Source: Streptomyces beihaiensis (GTDB lineage: Bacteria; Actinomycetota; Actinomycetes; Streptomycetales; Streptomycetaceae). Taken from it: DNA of 55,239 nucleotides. The stretch spans positions 1 to 55,239 of the forward strand of contig NZ_JAPHNL010000240.1 in assembly GCF_026274175.1 (NCBI RefSeq), read 5' to 3'. Made by a program: the position numbers and the translations under genes. This document shows, one piece after another, positions 10,864 to 19,145 of this stretch; position 1 is the first letter of the stretch; every line of letters begins with the position of its first letter. The notes under the pieces were generated by a model. It was given only the letters and a program-made list of their open reading frames with translations. It ran no database searches and was not told the DNA's origin.

Positions 10864-12396
10864 CTAGCTGGTCATGGCCCGCGCCGACGTGTACACGTCG
10901 AAGACGGCGAGGGCGAGTGGGATGAGCGTGAGCAGCACGAAGGTCTCGGCGATCTCCAGGAAGCGACCCCAGAACGGGGTGACGCCGCGCCGCGGGGTGA
11001 CCAGTCCGATCGCGGTGACCAGGGCGGTGGCCGCGCCGATGGCGGCGGTGATCCAGACCGAGCGGATGTCCAGACCGGTCGTGTCGTGCTTGAGCAGGGC
11101 GTCGTGCACGTAGCTGTACGGCGGGTGGAGCGCGAGACCGAGACAGAGGAAGATCAGGGCGGCGAGGCCCGCGGCGAGTGTGGCGCCCACCTGCGCCGTG
11201 TAGCGGAACAGGTGGGCCCGCATCAGCAGGGCGACACCGGTGGCCAGGGCGAGCAGCTGCGCCCATACGTCGCTGGAGAAGCCCAGGACGATCGAGGCGC
11301 CCACGGAGACCAGGGCGCAGCCGCCCACCAGGCCGACGAGCAGCTCGTGGCCGCGGCGCGCCTGCGCGGCGACACGGTCGGCGTCGATGACCTCGTGCGC
11401 GCCGGCGGGCTCCAAGGTGGTCTCGTAGCCGGCGCGGCCCTGGCTGGGCGGGTCGAAGCCGATGGGCAGCCGGGCGAAGCGCATGGACAGGCCGGGCAGG
11501 AAGGCGAGGGCGCTGACCGCGAGCGGGGCGCAGACGGCGGCCGTCTCGATGGGCCTGAGGTGGGTGAGGATCGCGACGAAGGTCGTGAGCAGGCCGATGA
11601 GCGACGCGAAGACGAACGCCACGAACGGCCCGTCGCCGCCGGGCGACACCAGGGTGAGCACCACGGAGGCGACCAGGACGGCCGCGCAGGCGAGCAGGAA
11701 CTGGAGGCGGCCGATGCCCTGCCCGTCGGCGAGCGGCAGCAGGCCGGAGCCCGCGACCGCCACGTTCGGCAGGGCGCCCAGGCCGAGGGCGACCGCCGAG
11801 CCGCGGTCGTCGTACACGCGCGCGCGTACGCAGGCCAGCGTCACCAGGAGGAGACCGGCGACGGCGGCGAGGATGCCCTGGAGGCCGTGCATGTCGTGGC
11901 GCACGTGGAGGCTGGTGATCTGCGAGCTCCACGCCACGAAGGCGATCAGGGCGGGCAGTACGCCCCCGGCCACCAGGCCCGCCGCGCGCGTGAGGTCACC
12001 GCTCCACAGGGAGCGGTCCTTGGTCACGGCGGAGGCGACGGCCTCGGAGACGTCGTCGAAGACGGCGGGCGGCAGCGACTCGGCGAACGGCCGCAGGGTG
12101 AGCAGCTCACCGTCGAGGATGCGCTGCGCGGCGAAGGAGCGGGCGCCGTCGAGGACGGTGCCGTCGCGGCGTACCAGGTGGTAGCCGACGGGGGCGCTCT
12201 CGGCGGGGCTCTGCCGGGAGAGCCGCAGGATTTCGGGGTAGAGGTCGGCGACCGGGACGTCGTCGGGCAGTGCCACGTCGATGCGGCTGTCGGGCGCCAC
12301 GATGGTGACGCGGCAGAAGCCGAGGCCCGTGCCCGCCCCTGCGGGGGCCGTGGAGCCCGATCCGCCGGTCCGGCCGCCCGGCGCGGAGGCCGTCAT
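10864..12396 (-). CDS. eccD: ESX/type VII secretion membrane protein EccD
   Basis: EccD is the polytopic channel-like subunit of the ESX membrane complex; 510 aa from ATG 12396, which has GGTGAGC upstream. After a flexible start, an N-terminal ubiquitin-like domain (about 30-105; VTIVAPDSRIDVALP and YHLVRRDG segments) is followed from about residue 150 by some eleven hydrophobic helices. This domain plan is diagnostic of EccD. It is divergently transcribed from eccC across a 340-nt spacer. It is convergent with nothing: rpsO lies downstream in the same direction. EccB and EccE of the same machine are encoded 28 kb away. Confidence 0.93.
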   Translation of the reverse strand: MTASAPGGRTGGSGSTAPAGAGTGLGFCRVTIVAPDSRIDVALPDDVPVADLYPEILRLSRQSPAESAPVGYHLVRRDGTVLDGARSFAAQRILDGELLTLRPFAESLPPAVFDDVSEAVASAVTKDRSLWSGDLTRAAGLVAGGVLPALIAFVAWSSQITSLHVRHDMHGLQGILAAVAGLLLVTLACVRARVYDDRGSAVALGLGALPNVAVAGSGLLPLADGQGIGRLQFLLACAAVLVASVVLTLVSPGGDGPFVAFVFASLIGLLTTFVAILTHLRPIETAAVCAPLAVSALAFLPGLSMRFARLPIGFDPPSQGRAGYETTLEPAGAHEVIDADRVAAQARRGHELLVGLVGGCALVSVGASIVLGFSSDVWAQLLALATGVALLMRAHLFRYTAQVGATLAAGLAALIFLCLGLALHPPYSYVHDALLKHDTTGLDIRSVWITAAIGAATALVTAIGLVTPRRGVTPFWGRFLEIAETFVLLTLIPLALAVFDVYTSARAMTS

Positions 12397-12736
12397 GCTC
12401 ACCTGTCTGTTCCCCCTTGTTGTGAAGGCTCGTCTGCTGCGAGAGCTCGTCCGTGCGCATCCGCCTGTAAAGATCCTGTGCACGTTGTACGGTGCGCCCC
12501 TGTGGGCCGGTCACACGCACCCTCCCGCCCGGAGGCGGAGGCGACGAACGCGCTCCGAAACCATATGTTTTGCCCGAATTTCCCGGGCCGGACCGCACCT
12601 GCTCACGTGTATCCCCGGCACCCTACCGCCCGCCGTTGTCCGTGGTTGTCAGTAGGATCGCGAACCGCGATCGACGTCCGCCTGACACGGGGCGGCGGAC
12701 GGGAAAATCTCGGTCCGGCAAGGGAATTGGTGCAGA
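12397..12736 (+). promoter_or_regulatory. eccD-eccC divergent control region
   Basis: Gene-free 340 nt. On the plus strand, TAGGAT (12653-12658) preceded by GTCAG looks like a -10 box. It is overlapped by the perfect palindrome GATCGCG-aac-CGCGATC (12656-12672), placed near the expected transcription start. A second stem gtccgcc (12676-12682) / ggcggac (12694-12700) lies in the eccC leader. No good -35 is evident. The palindrome is a candidate operator for a regulator of eccC; no factor is known to me. Confidence 0.5.
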
Positions 12737-15700
12737 GTGAGCCACATCGTCGTCAAGCGCCCGCCTCGGGCACTGCCGTCCGAGGTGCCCACGGAAGAGG
12801 TGGTGCTGCAGCCGCCGCCGGAGCTGCCGCGCGGGCAGCAAGAGGGCGCCCTGATGCAGATCCTGCCCATGCTGGGCATGGCCGGCTCGGTGGTGTTCTT
12901 CTTCAACCCCTCGTCTCCGCCGTTCATGCGGATCATGGGCATGGTCATGGTGGCGTCGACCATCTCCATGGGCATCGCCATGCTGGTCCGCTACCGCCGC
13001 GGCAACCAGGGGCAGATGGCGGACATGCGCCGCGACTATCTGCGCTACCTGGGGCAGACCCGGCGCGAGGCCGTCGACACGGCGCGCAAGCAGCGCGACG
13101 CGCAGTACTACCTGCACCCCTCGCCCGACCAGCTGTGGGCGCTGGTCGCCGAGGGCAGCCGGGTGTGGGAGCGGCGCTCCGGCGACGCGGACTTCGCGCA
13201 GGTGCGCGTGGGCCTGGGCGCGCAGGGCCTGGCCACTCCCCTGGTTCCGCCGCAGACCGCCCCGGTCGACGAGCTGGAGCCGCTCACGGCGGGCGCGATG
13301 CAGCGCTTCCTGGCCGCGCACGCCACTCTTGACGACCTGCCGATGGCGGTCTCGCTGCGCGCCTTCTACCACGTGACGGTGAGCGGTGAACCGACGACCG
13401 TGCGCGGCACCGCCCGCGCCCTCGCCGCGTCGCTCGCCTCGCTGCACTCACCCGAGGACCTGGTGATCGCCGTCGCCGCGGGGCGGCAGAGCGCACCCGA
13501 GTGGGAGTGGGCCAAGTGGCTGCCGCACACGCAGGCGCCGGGCTTCTCGGACGGAGCGGGCACCCGCCGCCTGATCACCACGGATCCGATGGAGCTCGAG
13601 GAACTCCTCGCCTCGCGCCTGGAAGGGCGGCCGCGCTTCCACCCCGGCGGCCCACCGGTCCCCGAGCAGCCGCACCTGGTGATCGTGCTCGACGGCGTCT
13701 CTCCGCCGCCCACCTCGCTGTTCGCCAGCCCCGAGGGCCTGCAGAGCGTGACGGTCGTCGAGATCGTGCCCGGCGACCTCCACACCGGCCGCGGCGACCT
13801 GTCCATCGTCGTCCACCCGACGATGCTGCACCTGGAATCGGCGCAGGGCATGGTCTACGAGGGCGTGCCCGACGTGCTCTCGTACGAGGCCGCTGACGCG
13901 CTGGCCCGGCAGCTGGCGCCGCTGCGCATGGCGTCGGGCGGTGACAGCGACGACCAGCCGCTCCTCGCCAACCTGGAGTTCACGGACCTGCTCAACCTGG
14001 GCGACGCGGCCTCGGTGGACACCAAGCGCACCTGGCGACCGCGCTCGCAGGCCGAGCGGCTGCGCGTGCCGATCGGTGTCGGCGAGGACGGCGCGCCCGT
14101 CATGCTCGACCTCAAGGAGGCCGCCCAGGAGGGCATGGGCCCGCACGGCCTGTGTGTCGGCGCCACCGGTTCCGGCAAGTCGGAGCTGCTGCGCACCCTG
14201 GTGCTCGGCCTCGCGGTCACCCACTCCTCGGAGACGCTGAACTTCGTGCTCGCGGACTTCAAGGGCGGCGCGACGTTCGCGGGCATGTCCCAGATGCCGC
14301 ACGTCGCGGCCGTGATCACCAACCTGGCGGACGACCTCACCCTCGTCGACCGCATGGGTGACTCGATCCGCGGTGAACTCAACCGCCGCCAGGAGATGCT
14401 CCGCGACGCGGGCAACTACGCGAACATCCACGACTACGAGAAGGCGCGCGCGGCCGGTGCCCCGCTCCAGCCGATCCCGTCACTCGTCCTGGTGATCGAC
14501 GAGTTCTCCGAGCTGTTGACGGCGAAGCCGGACTTCATCGAGATGTTCGTGCAGATCGGCCGCATCGGCCGTTCGCTCGGCGTGCACCTGCTGCTCGCCT
14601 CGCAGCGCCTGGAGGAGGGCCGCCTGCGCGGCCTGGAGACGTATCTCTCCTACCGCATCGGCCTGCGCACCTTCTCGGCGGCCGAGTCGCGCGCCGCGCT
14701 CGGCGTCCCGGACGCGTACGAACTGCCGAACGTGCCCGGTTCCGGCTTCCTGAAGTTCGGCACCGACGAAATGGTCCGCTTCAAGGCGGCGTACGTCTCC
14801 GGCGTGTACCGCACGGGCTCGGCGACCCAGGTCGCCACGCCCGGCGGCCCGCTGCCGGTGGACCGGCGGCCCGTGCTGTTCACGGCCGCCCAGGTCCCGG
14901 TCCAGTACAAGCAGCTGCCGCAGCAGCGGGACGGAGAGGGGGGTGAGGCGGCTGCCGCGGCCAAGGGCCAGAAGGACGACGCCCTCGCCGACACCGTCCT
15001 GGACGTGATCGTGCGGCGCCTGGAGGCGCAGGGCCCCTCCGCGCACCAGGTGTGGCTGCCGCCGCTGGACAGCCCGCCGTCGCTCGACTCGCTGCTGCCG
15101 GGCCTCGCCCCGGTGCAGGGCCGCGGCCTCACCCAGCCCGGCTACGAGGGCGCGGGCCGCCTGATCGTCCCGGTCGGCCTCGTCGACAAGCCGTACGAGC
15201 AGCGCCGCGACCCGCTGTGGATCGACTACGGCGGCGCGGCGGGACACATGCAGATCGTCGGTGGTCCGCAGTCCGGCAAGTCGACGCTGCTGCGCACCAT
15301 CATCGCGTCGTTCGCGCTCACCCACACACCTCAGGAAGTGCAGTTCTACGGTCTTGACTTCGGTGGCGGCGGCATGGCGGCCGTCGAGGGGCTGCCGCAC
15401 GTGGGTGGTGTGGCCTCCCGTCTCGACCCGGAGAAGGTGCGCCGCACAGCGTCCGAGGTCTACGGCATCCTGACCCGCCGGGAGGAGTACTTCCGCACGG
15501 CCGGGATCGCCTCGATCGCCGACTTCCGGGCACGACGCGCGCGCGGCGAGATCTCGATGACCGACCAGCCCTGGGGCGACGTGTTCCTGGTCGTCGACGG
15601 CTGGGGCAACTTCCGCACCGACTACGAGGCGTTGGAGCCGCTGGTCCTGGACATCGCGGCCCGCGGTCTCGGCTACGGCATCCACGTGATCGTCACGGCC

Positions 15701-16735
15701 TCGCGCTCCATGGAGGTCCGGGCGAACATGAAGGACCACCTCATGAACCGCCTCGAACTCCGTCTCGGGGACACGATGGACTCCGAGTTCGACCGCAAGG
15801 TCGCGGCCAACGTGCCGACGGGTGTGCCGGGGCGTGGCCAGACCCCGCAGAAGCAGCACTTCATGGCGGCGGTTCCGCGAATCGACGGCCTGTCCTCCGA
15901 CACGGACCTCGCGGAGGCCACGTCGGCGCTGGCCAATGAGGTGTCCCGGCACTGGACGCAGCCGGGCGCGCCCGCGGTGCGGCTGCTGCCGCGCGAGTTC
16001 CCCGCGCGGCAGCTGCCGCCGGGCGACCGGTTCCCGGAGCGGGGTATCGCGTTCGCGCTCGACGAGGACAACCTTGAGCCGGTGTTCGTGGACTTCGAGC
16101 AGGACCCGTTCTTCATGATCTTCGGTGAGAGCGAGTCCGGTAAGTCCAACCTGCTGAAGCTGCTCATCAAGCAGTTGACGCAGCGTTACAGCGGCGACAC
16201 CTGCAAGCTCTTCGTGGTCGACAACCGCCGCTCGCTGCTCGACGTCACTCCGCGCTCACACCTGGCGGAGTACATCCCGATGTCGAACCAGATGGACCAC
16301 CACATGAACGCACTGCAGGACCTGATGCAGCGCCGTACGCCCACGGCCGACGTGACGGCCCAGCAGCTGCGCGACCGCAGCTGGTGGCGCGGGCCGACGG
16401 TCTACGTCGTCATCGACGACTACGACCTGGTGTCGACGTCCAGCGGCAACCCGCTGTCGGGCCTGACCGAACTCCTCCCGTTCGCACGGGACGTGGGCGT
16501 GCGCTTCATCATCGCGCGCTCGACGGCGGGCGCGGGCCGCGCGGGTTACGAGGCGTTCATGCAGCGCATGAAGGAACTCGGCGCGCAAGGCGTGGTGCTG
16601 GCGGGTGACCCGAACGAGGGCGACCTGCTCGGTGGCGTCCGCCCGCGCGCGATGCCGCCCGGCCGCGGCACGTTCGTGTCGCGCAAGAGCGGACGGCCGC
16701 TCGTCCAGATCGGGCAGGTGGAGCAGGACTACTGA
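12737..16735 (+). CDS. eccC: ESX/type VII secretion ATPase EccC (fused EccCa-EccCb)
   Basis: EccC is the FtsK/SpoIIIE-type motor that recognises substrates and drives ESX secretion. It is a single 1332-aa chain rather than the split EccCa/EccCb of some mycobacterial loci. Two hydrophobic helices lie at about 40-80. Three ATPase domains carry Walker A motifs at about 475 (GATGSGKSE), 842 (GGPQSGKST) and 1130 (GESESGKSN). Their Walker B strands read LVLVIDEFSE, VFLVVDGWGN and VYVVIDDYDL. The second has D-G instead of D-E, so that domain may not hydrolyse ATP normally. The start is GTG 12737 with a weak ribosome site. A terminator follows the stop. Confidence 0.96.
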   Translation: MSHIVVKRPPRALPSEVPTEEVVLQPPPELPRGQQEGALMQILPMLGMAGSVVFFFNPSSPPFMRIMGMVMVASTISMGIAMLVRYRRGNQGQMADMRRDYLRYLGQTRREAVDTARKQRDAQYYLHPSPDQLWALVAEGSRVWERRSGDADFAQVRVGLGAQGLATPLVPPQTAPVDELEPLTAGAMQRFLAAHATLDDLPMAVSLRAFYHVTVSGEPTTVRGTARALAASLASLHSPEDLVIAVAAGRQSAPEWEWAKWLPHTQAPGFSDGAGTRRLITTDPMELEELLASRLEGRPRFHPGGPPVPEQPHLVIVLDGVSPPPTSLFASPEGLQSVTVVEIVPGDLHTGRGDLSIVVHPTMLHLESAQGMVYEGVPDVLSYEAADALARQLAPLRMASGGDSDDQPLLANLEFTDLLNLGDAASVDTKRTWRPRSQAERLRVPIGVGEDGAPVMLDLKEAAQEGMGPHGLCVGATGSGKSELLRTLVLGLAVTHSSETLNFVLADFKGGATFAGMSQMPHVAAVITNLADDLTLVDRMGDSIRGELNRRQEMLRDAGNYANIHDYEKARAAGAPLQPIPSLVLVIDEFSELLTAKPDFIEMFVQIGRIGRSLGVHLLLASQRLEEGRLRGLETYLSYRIGLRTFSAAESRAALGVPDAYELPNVPGSGFLKFGTDEMVRFKAAYVSGVYRTGSATQVATPGGPLPVDRRPVLFTAAQVPVQYKQLPQQRDGEGGEAAAAAKGQKDDALADTVLDVIVRRLEAQGPSAHQVWLPPLDSPPSLDSLLPGLAPVQGRGLTQPGYEGAGRLIVPVGLVDKPYEQRRDPLWIDYGGAAGHMQIVGGPQSGKSTLLRTIIASFALTHTPQEVQFYGLDFGGGGMAAVEGLPHVGGVASRLDPEKVRRTASEVYGILTRREEYFRTAGIASIADFRARRARGEISMTDQPWGDVFLVVDGWGNFRTDYEALEPLVLDIAARGLGYGIHVIVTASRSMEVRANMKDHLMNRLELRLGDTMDSEFDRKVAANVPTGVPGRGQTPQKQHFMAAVPRIDGLSSDTDLAEATSALANEVSRHWTQPGAPAVRLLPREFPARQLPPGDRFPERGIAFALDEDNLEPVFVDFEQDPFFMIFGESESGKSNLLKLLIKQLTQRYSGDTCKLFVVDNRRSLLDVTPRSHLAEYIPMSNQMDHHMNALQDLMQRRTPTADVTAQQLRDRSWWRGPTVYVVIDDYDLVSTSSGNPLSGLTELLPFARDVGVRFIIARSTAGAGRAGYEAFMQRMKELGAQGVVLAGDPNEGDLLGGVRPRAMPPGRGTFVSRKSGRPLVQIGQVEQDY

Positions 16736-16794
16736 CGCCACGCCGCCGACGCGGGAGGCCGCCGACGCGGAAGCACCGAGCGCCACAAACGTGA

Positions 16795-16829
16795 CCGGGA
16801 CCGACCTGCCGCCGGCGGGTCAGTCCCGG
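16795..16829. terminator. Bidirectional terminator between eccC and the His-rich gene
   Basis: Nested inverted repeat: ccgggac (16795-16801) / gtcccgg (16823-16829) around gacctgcc (16803-16810) / ggcgggtc (16814-16821), with one G-T pair. It lies about 60 nt after eccC and overlaps the stop codon of the convergent 69-aa gene, so it can serve both strands. A direct repeat gccgccgacgcgg lies just before it (about 16743-16770). Confidence 0.7.
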
Positions 16830-17029
16830 CCGCCGTTTCGGCCGCGCACGGCGAGCCAGACGCACAGGGCGACCAGGAAGATGACGACCAGCCAGAACCA
16901 CGGCCCGATGTCACCGGACCCACCGGAGCCGGAACCGTAGTGGTGGTGGCTGTGGTGGTAACTGTGGTGGAAGAAGTGATGGTGGTAACCGCGAGCCGCG
17001 ACGTCCGTGTGCACCTGCAGGAAAGTCAT
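16820..17029 (-). CDS. His-rich small membrane protein
   Basis: 69-aa protein starting at ATG 17029. Residues 16-30 are packed with histidines (RGYHHHFFHHSYHHSHHH, eleven in all), followed by a Gly/Ser linker and one hydrophobic helix (about 43-61) ending in a positively charged tail. The layout suggests a metal-binding or pH-sensing head joined to a membrane anchor; that is inference. A longer in-frame opening to 17152 overlaps the divergent gene's start and is unlikely. It converges on eccC and ends inside a shared terminator. I know of no assigned function. Confidence 0.65.
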   Translation of the reverse strand: MTFLQVHTDVAARGYHHHFFHHSYHHSHHHYGSGSGGSGDIGPWFWLVVIFLVALCVWLAVRGRNGGRD

Positions 17030-17150
17030 GCGCACGACAGTACGGGGTGCCCTGTTTCCGGAGCGGCGCGGGACACCGGCCAAGTAGTCTGACGCCACAG
17101 TTCGTTCGCACGTGGAGCGCGTTTCGCTCGTCAGGAAGGGGCCCGCCACC

Positions 17151-17498
17151 ATGGCAGATGCTCAGGAACAGCAGGAGACTCCCCAGGAGCGCCGGGGGGC
17201 CCAGGAGACCCCTGAGGAGATCAAGGCCCGCAAGGAACGCGAGAAGAACGAGCTGTACGCACTGGACATCTCCGACGTGGAGTGGCACTGCGCCCCCGGC
17301 ACCGAGGAGCACGAGGAGCGGGTCGAGATCGCGTATCTGCCGGGCGGCGCCGTCGCGATGCGCTCGTCGCTGGAGCCGGAGACGGTCCTGCGCTACACCG
17401 AGGCGGAGTGGACGGCGTTCGTCCTGGGCGCGCGCGACGGAGAGTTCGACCTGGAGCCCGCCCCGCACAACGGCGGCCTGGCGGCGGACCAGCCGTAA
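17151..17498 (+). CDS. DUF397-like protein
   Basis: 115 aa from ATG 17151, with GGAAGGGG about 8 nt upstream. The acidic N-terminus (many Glu, Gln) leads into a compact domain, VEIAYLPGGAVAMRSSLEP...YTEAEWTAFVLGARDGEFD, which matches the DUF397 pattern widespread in Streptomyces. DUF397 proteins often pair with XRE regulators in developmental control or toxin-like pairs, but no XRE partner is next to this one. The in-frame GTG at 17112 would add 13 residues and has no better ribosome site. It is probably cytoplasmic and ends before a strong bidirectional terminator. Confidence 0.8.
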   Translation: MADAQEQQETPQERRGAQETPEEIKARKEREKNELYALDISDVEWHCAPGTEEHEERVEIAYLPGGAVAMRSSLEPETVLRYTEAEWTAFVLGARDGEFDLEPAPHNGGLAADQP

Positions 17499-17523
17499 CC
17501 GCGAACACTCGCACACGTACACA

Positions 17524-17568
17524 CGTACGTGGGGCCCAGGTCGTCTCCGGCCTGGGCCCCACATACGT
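17524..17568. terminator. Bidirectional terminator
   Basis: Inverted repeat gtggggcccagg (17529-17540) / cctgggccccac (17551-17562), extendable on both sides by further pairs, between the stops of the convergent DUF397 and EEP-family genes. Confidence 0.85.
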
Positions 17569-17585
17569 GCAAGCGGCGGCGGGGT

Positions 17586-18944
17586 TCAACGCGCGACGCG
17601 CATGTCCTGCCACACCAGCCGGTGGTCGGAGCTGACGACGGTCTTCCCGTCGCCGGTCAGCCGGTACAGGTCGCTGTCGGTCGTCGGCCAGAACACACCG
17701 TTGTCCCCCGGTTCGAGACCGTGTGAGGGCAGCACCACGTCGAGGCGGAGGTTGCCGGGCGCGGTCGGCCCGTTGTCCCTCGAGTCGATCGTGTCGTAGG
17801 CGGGGTTGCCCGACTGCCCCGCGTTGGCGCCGCCCTGCAGCGCCGCGGCCTCGACGCCACCCGCGCTCGCGGGCGGTACGGCGGGCAGGTTGACCCGGTC
17901 GCTGTCGAGGAGCTGGCGGATGGCGTGCTCGTAGGAGTCGCCGTCGTACGGGTCGGCGTTGTGGTCACCGGCGACGACGAACAACTCGTCGCGGCACAGC
18001 CCGCCCCGGTCGCCCAGATCGTCATAGATGTACGAGGCGGTGCGGCCGCCCCGCACATAGTCCGCCCAGAAGCGGATCTCGTCGTGGTTGCGGTGACCGT
18101 TGTGGTCGTCGGGCCCGTCGAACACGGGCGGCGTCGGGTGGTCCACGAGGAAGTGCACGCGCTCGCCACCGATACGGATCGGCACGTCCCAGTGGCTCTT
18201 GGACGACAGACGCAGGATCTGGCGGGCGGCGTCGGTGTAGTACGCGTCGGGGATCGCGTTGCCCGGCATGTCCCGCCACAGGAACTTCTGGAAGGTGCGC
18301 ACGCGGCGGACGTCGATCGGGAACCGGGAGAGCACCGCCATGCCGTACTGTCCCGGGAACAGTCCGTATCCGTAGCAGTCGTCGGCGTACGCGCCCGATC
18401 CCGGCGTGGTGACGGCGCCGTTGCGCCCGTCGACGTCGATGCCGGTCGGGACACCGGTGTTGACCGGGGCGAGGAACCGGTGACCGTAGTGGAGCGGGGC
18501 GACGCCGGGGTGCTGGGCGACCCCGAGGTAGTGCCGCTCGAAGAGCGCGAGGGCCTCGTGCCCGGAGTCGTAGTCGAACTCCTGCAGCAGGATCACGTCG
18601 GGCCGCACCCGCTGCACGATCTCGGCGACGGCTTTCGCCTGCGCGTCGGTCCGGGTGGCCAGGTCCTTGAGGAGGCCGCCCTGGGTGGGCCGGTTGAGCG
18701 AGGTGTTGAAGGTGGCGAAGCGAACGCTGGGGCCGCGGCCGTGTCCGTGGTGCCGGGCGGGGCGTGCGGGCTGTGCGAGCTGTGCGGACTGCCCGGACCG
18801 GGCCGGGGCGGCGGCGTACGCGGTGCCGTTTCCGGCCGCGAGCGCGGTGAGGGCGGCGCCGGTGGCGAGACCCGTGAGGCCGGTGAGGGTGGCCCGGCGG
18901 GCCGGGCGGCCGGTCGGCCCGAGCGGGAGGCGATCATCGGTCAT
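17586..18944 (-). CDS. Exported endonuclease/exonuclease/phosphatase-family protein
   Basis: 452-aa protein with an arginine-pair signal region (PARRATLTGLTGLATGAAL, about 14-32) suggesting Tat export, then an Ala/Pro/His-rich linker. The EEP (DNase I-like) fold follows: FATFN (76-80), LLQEFD (119-124), a GDHNADP motif and the final SSDHRLVW. All the usual catalytic Glu, Asp, Asn and His positions are present, so it looks active. The substrate could be nucleic acid, phospholipid or another phosphodiester; sequence cannot decide. GGAGTT lies before the ATG. It is downstream of, and in the same direction as, an exported ParB-like gene (201-nt gap), so the two may form one extracellular module. 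Confidence 0.85.
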   Translation of the reverse strand: MTDDRLPLGPTGRPARRATLTGLTGLATGAALTALAAGNGTAYAAAPARSGQSAQLAQPARPARHHGHGRGPSVRFATFNTSLNRPTQGGLLKDLATRTDAQAKAVAEIVQRVRPDVILLQEFDYDSGHEALALFERHYLGVAQHPGVAPLHYGHRFLAPVNTGVPTGIDVDGRNGAVTTPGSGAYADDCYGYGLFPGQYGMAVLSRFPIDVRRVRTFQKFLWRDMPGNAIPDAYYTDAARQILRLSSKSHWDVPIRIGGERVHFLVDHPTPPVFDGPDDHNGHRNHDEIRFWADYVRGGRTASYIYDDLGDRGGLCRDELFVVAGDHNADPYDGDSYEHAIRQLLDSDRVNLPAVPPASAGGVEAAALQGGANAGQSGNPAYDTIDSRDNGPTAPGNLRLDVVLPSHGLEPGDNGVFWPTTDSDLYRLTGDGKTVVSSDHRLVWQDMRVAR

Positions 18945-19145
18945 GGGCGTCCAACTCCTGTGGATGGGCGGGCGGTTGCCGCTCGGGATTCTTCGCGCGT
19001 AGACGCGGAGCCGACAAGGGATCGGCGGTTAATTCACCGCAAAAAGATCGGCCGCCGGCCACAACCCCGCTGCTCCTCGCCCGCTCCCTTCCCCTTCTCC
19101 TTCCCCCGCCGCGGGTGCGGAAGCGCGGTTGTGGCGCGGGCCGTC

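Noticed and set aside
10786-13332. 848-codon plus-strand frame across eccD
   Set aside because: Covers the certain eccD gene and its promoter on the other strand; Gly/Arg/Asp-rich shadow.
19058-19135. gccacaacc/ggttgtggc inverted repeat between the two exported nuclease-like genes
   Set aside because: Nine base pairs closing a 60-nt loop is too weak to call a terminator or operator.
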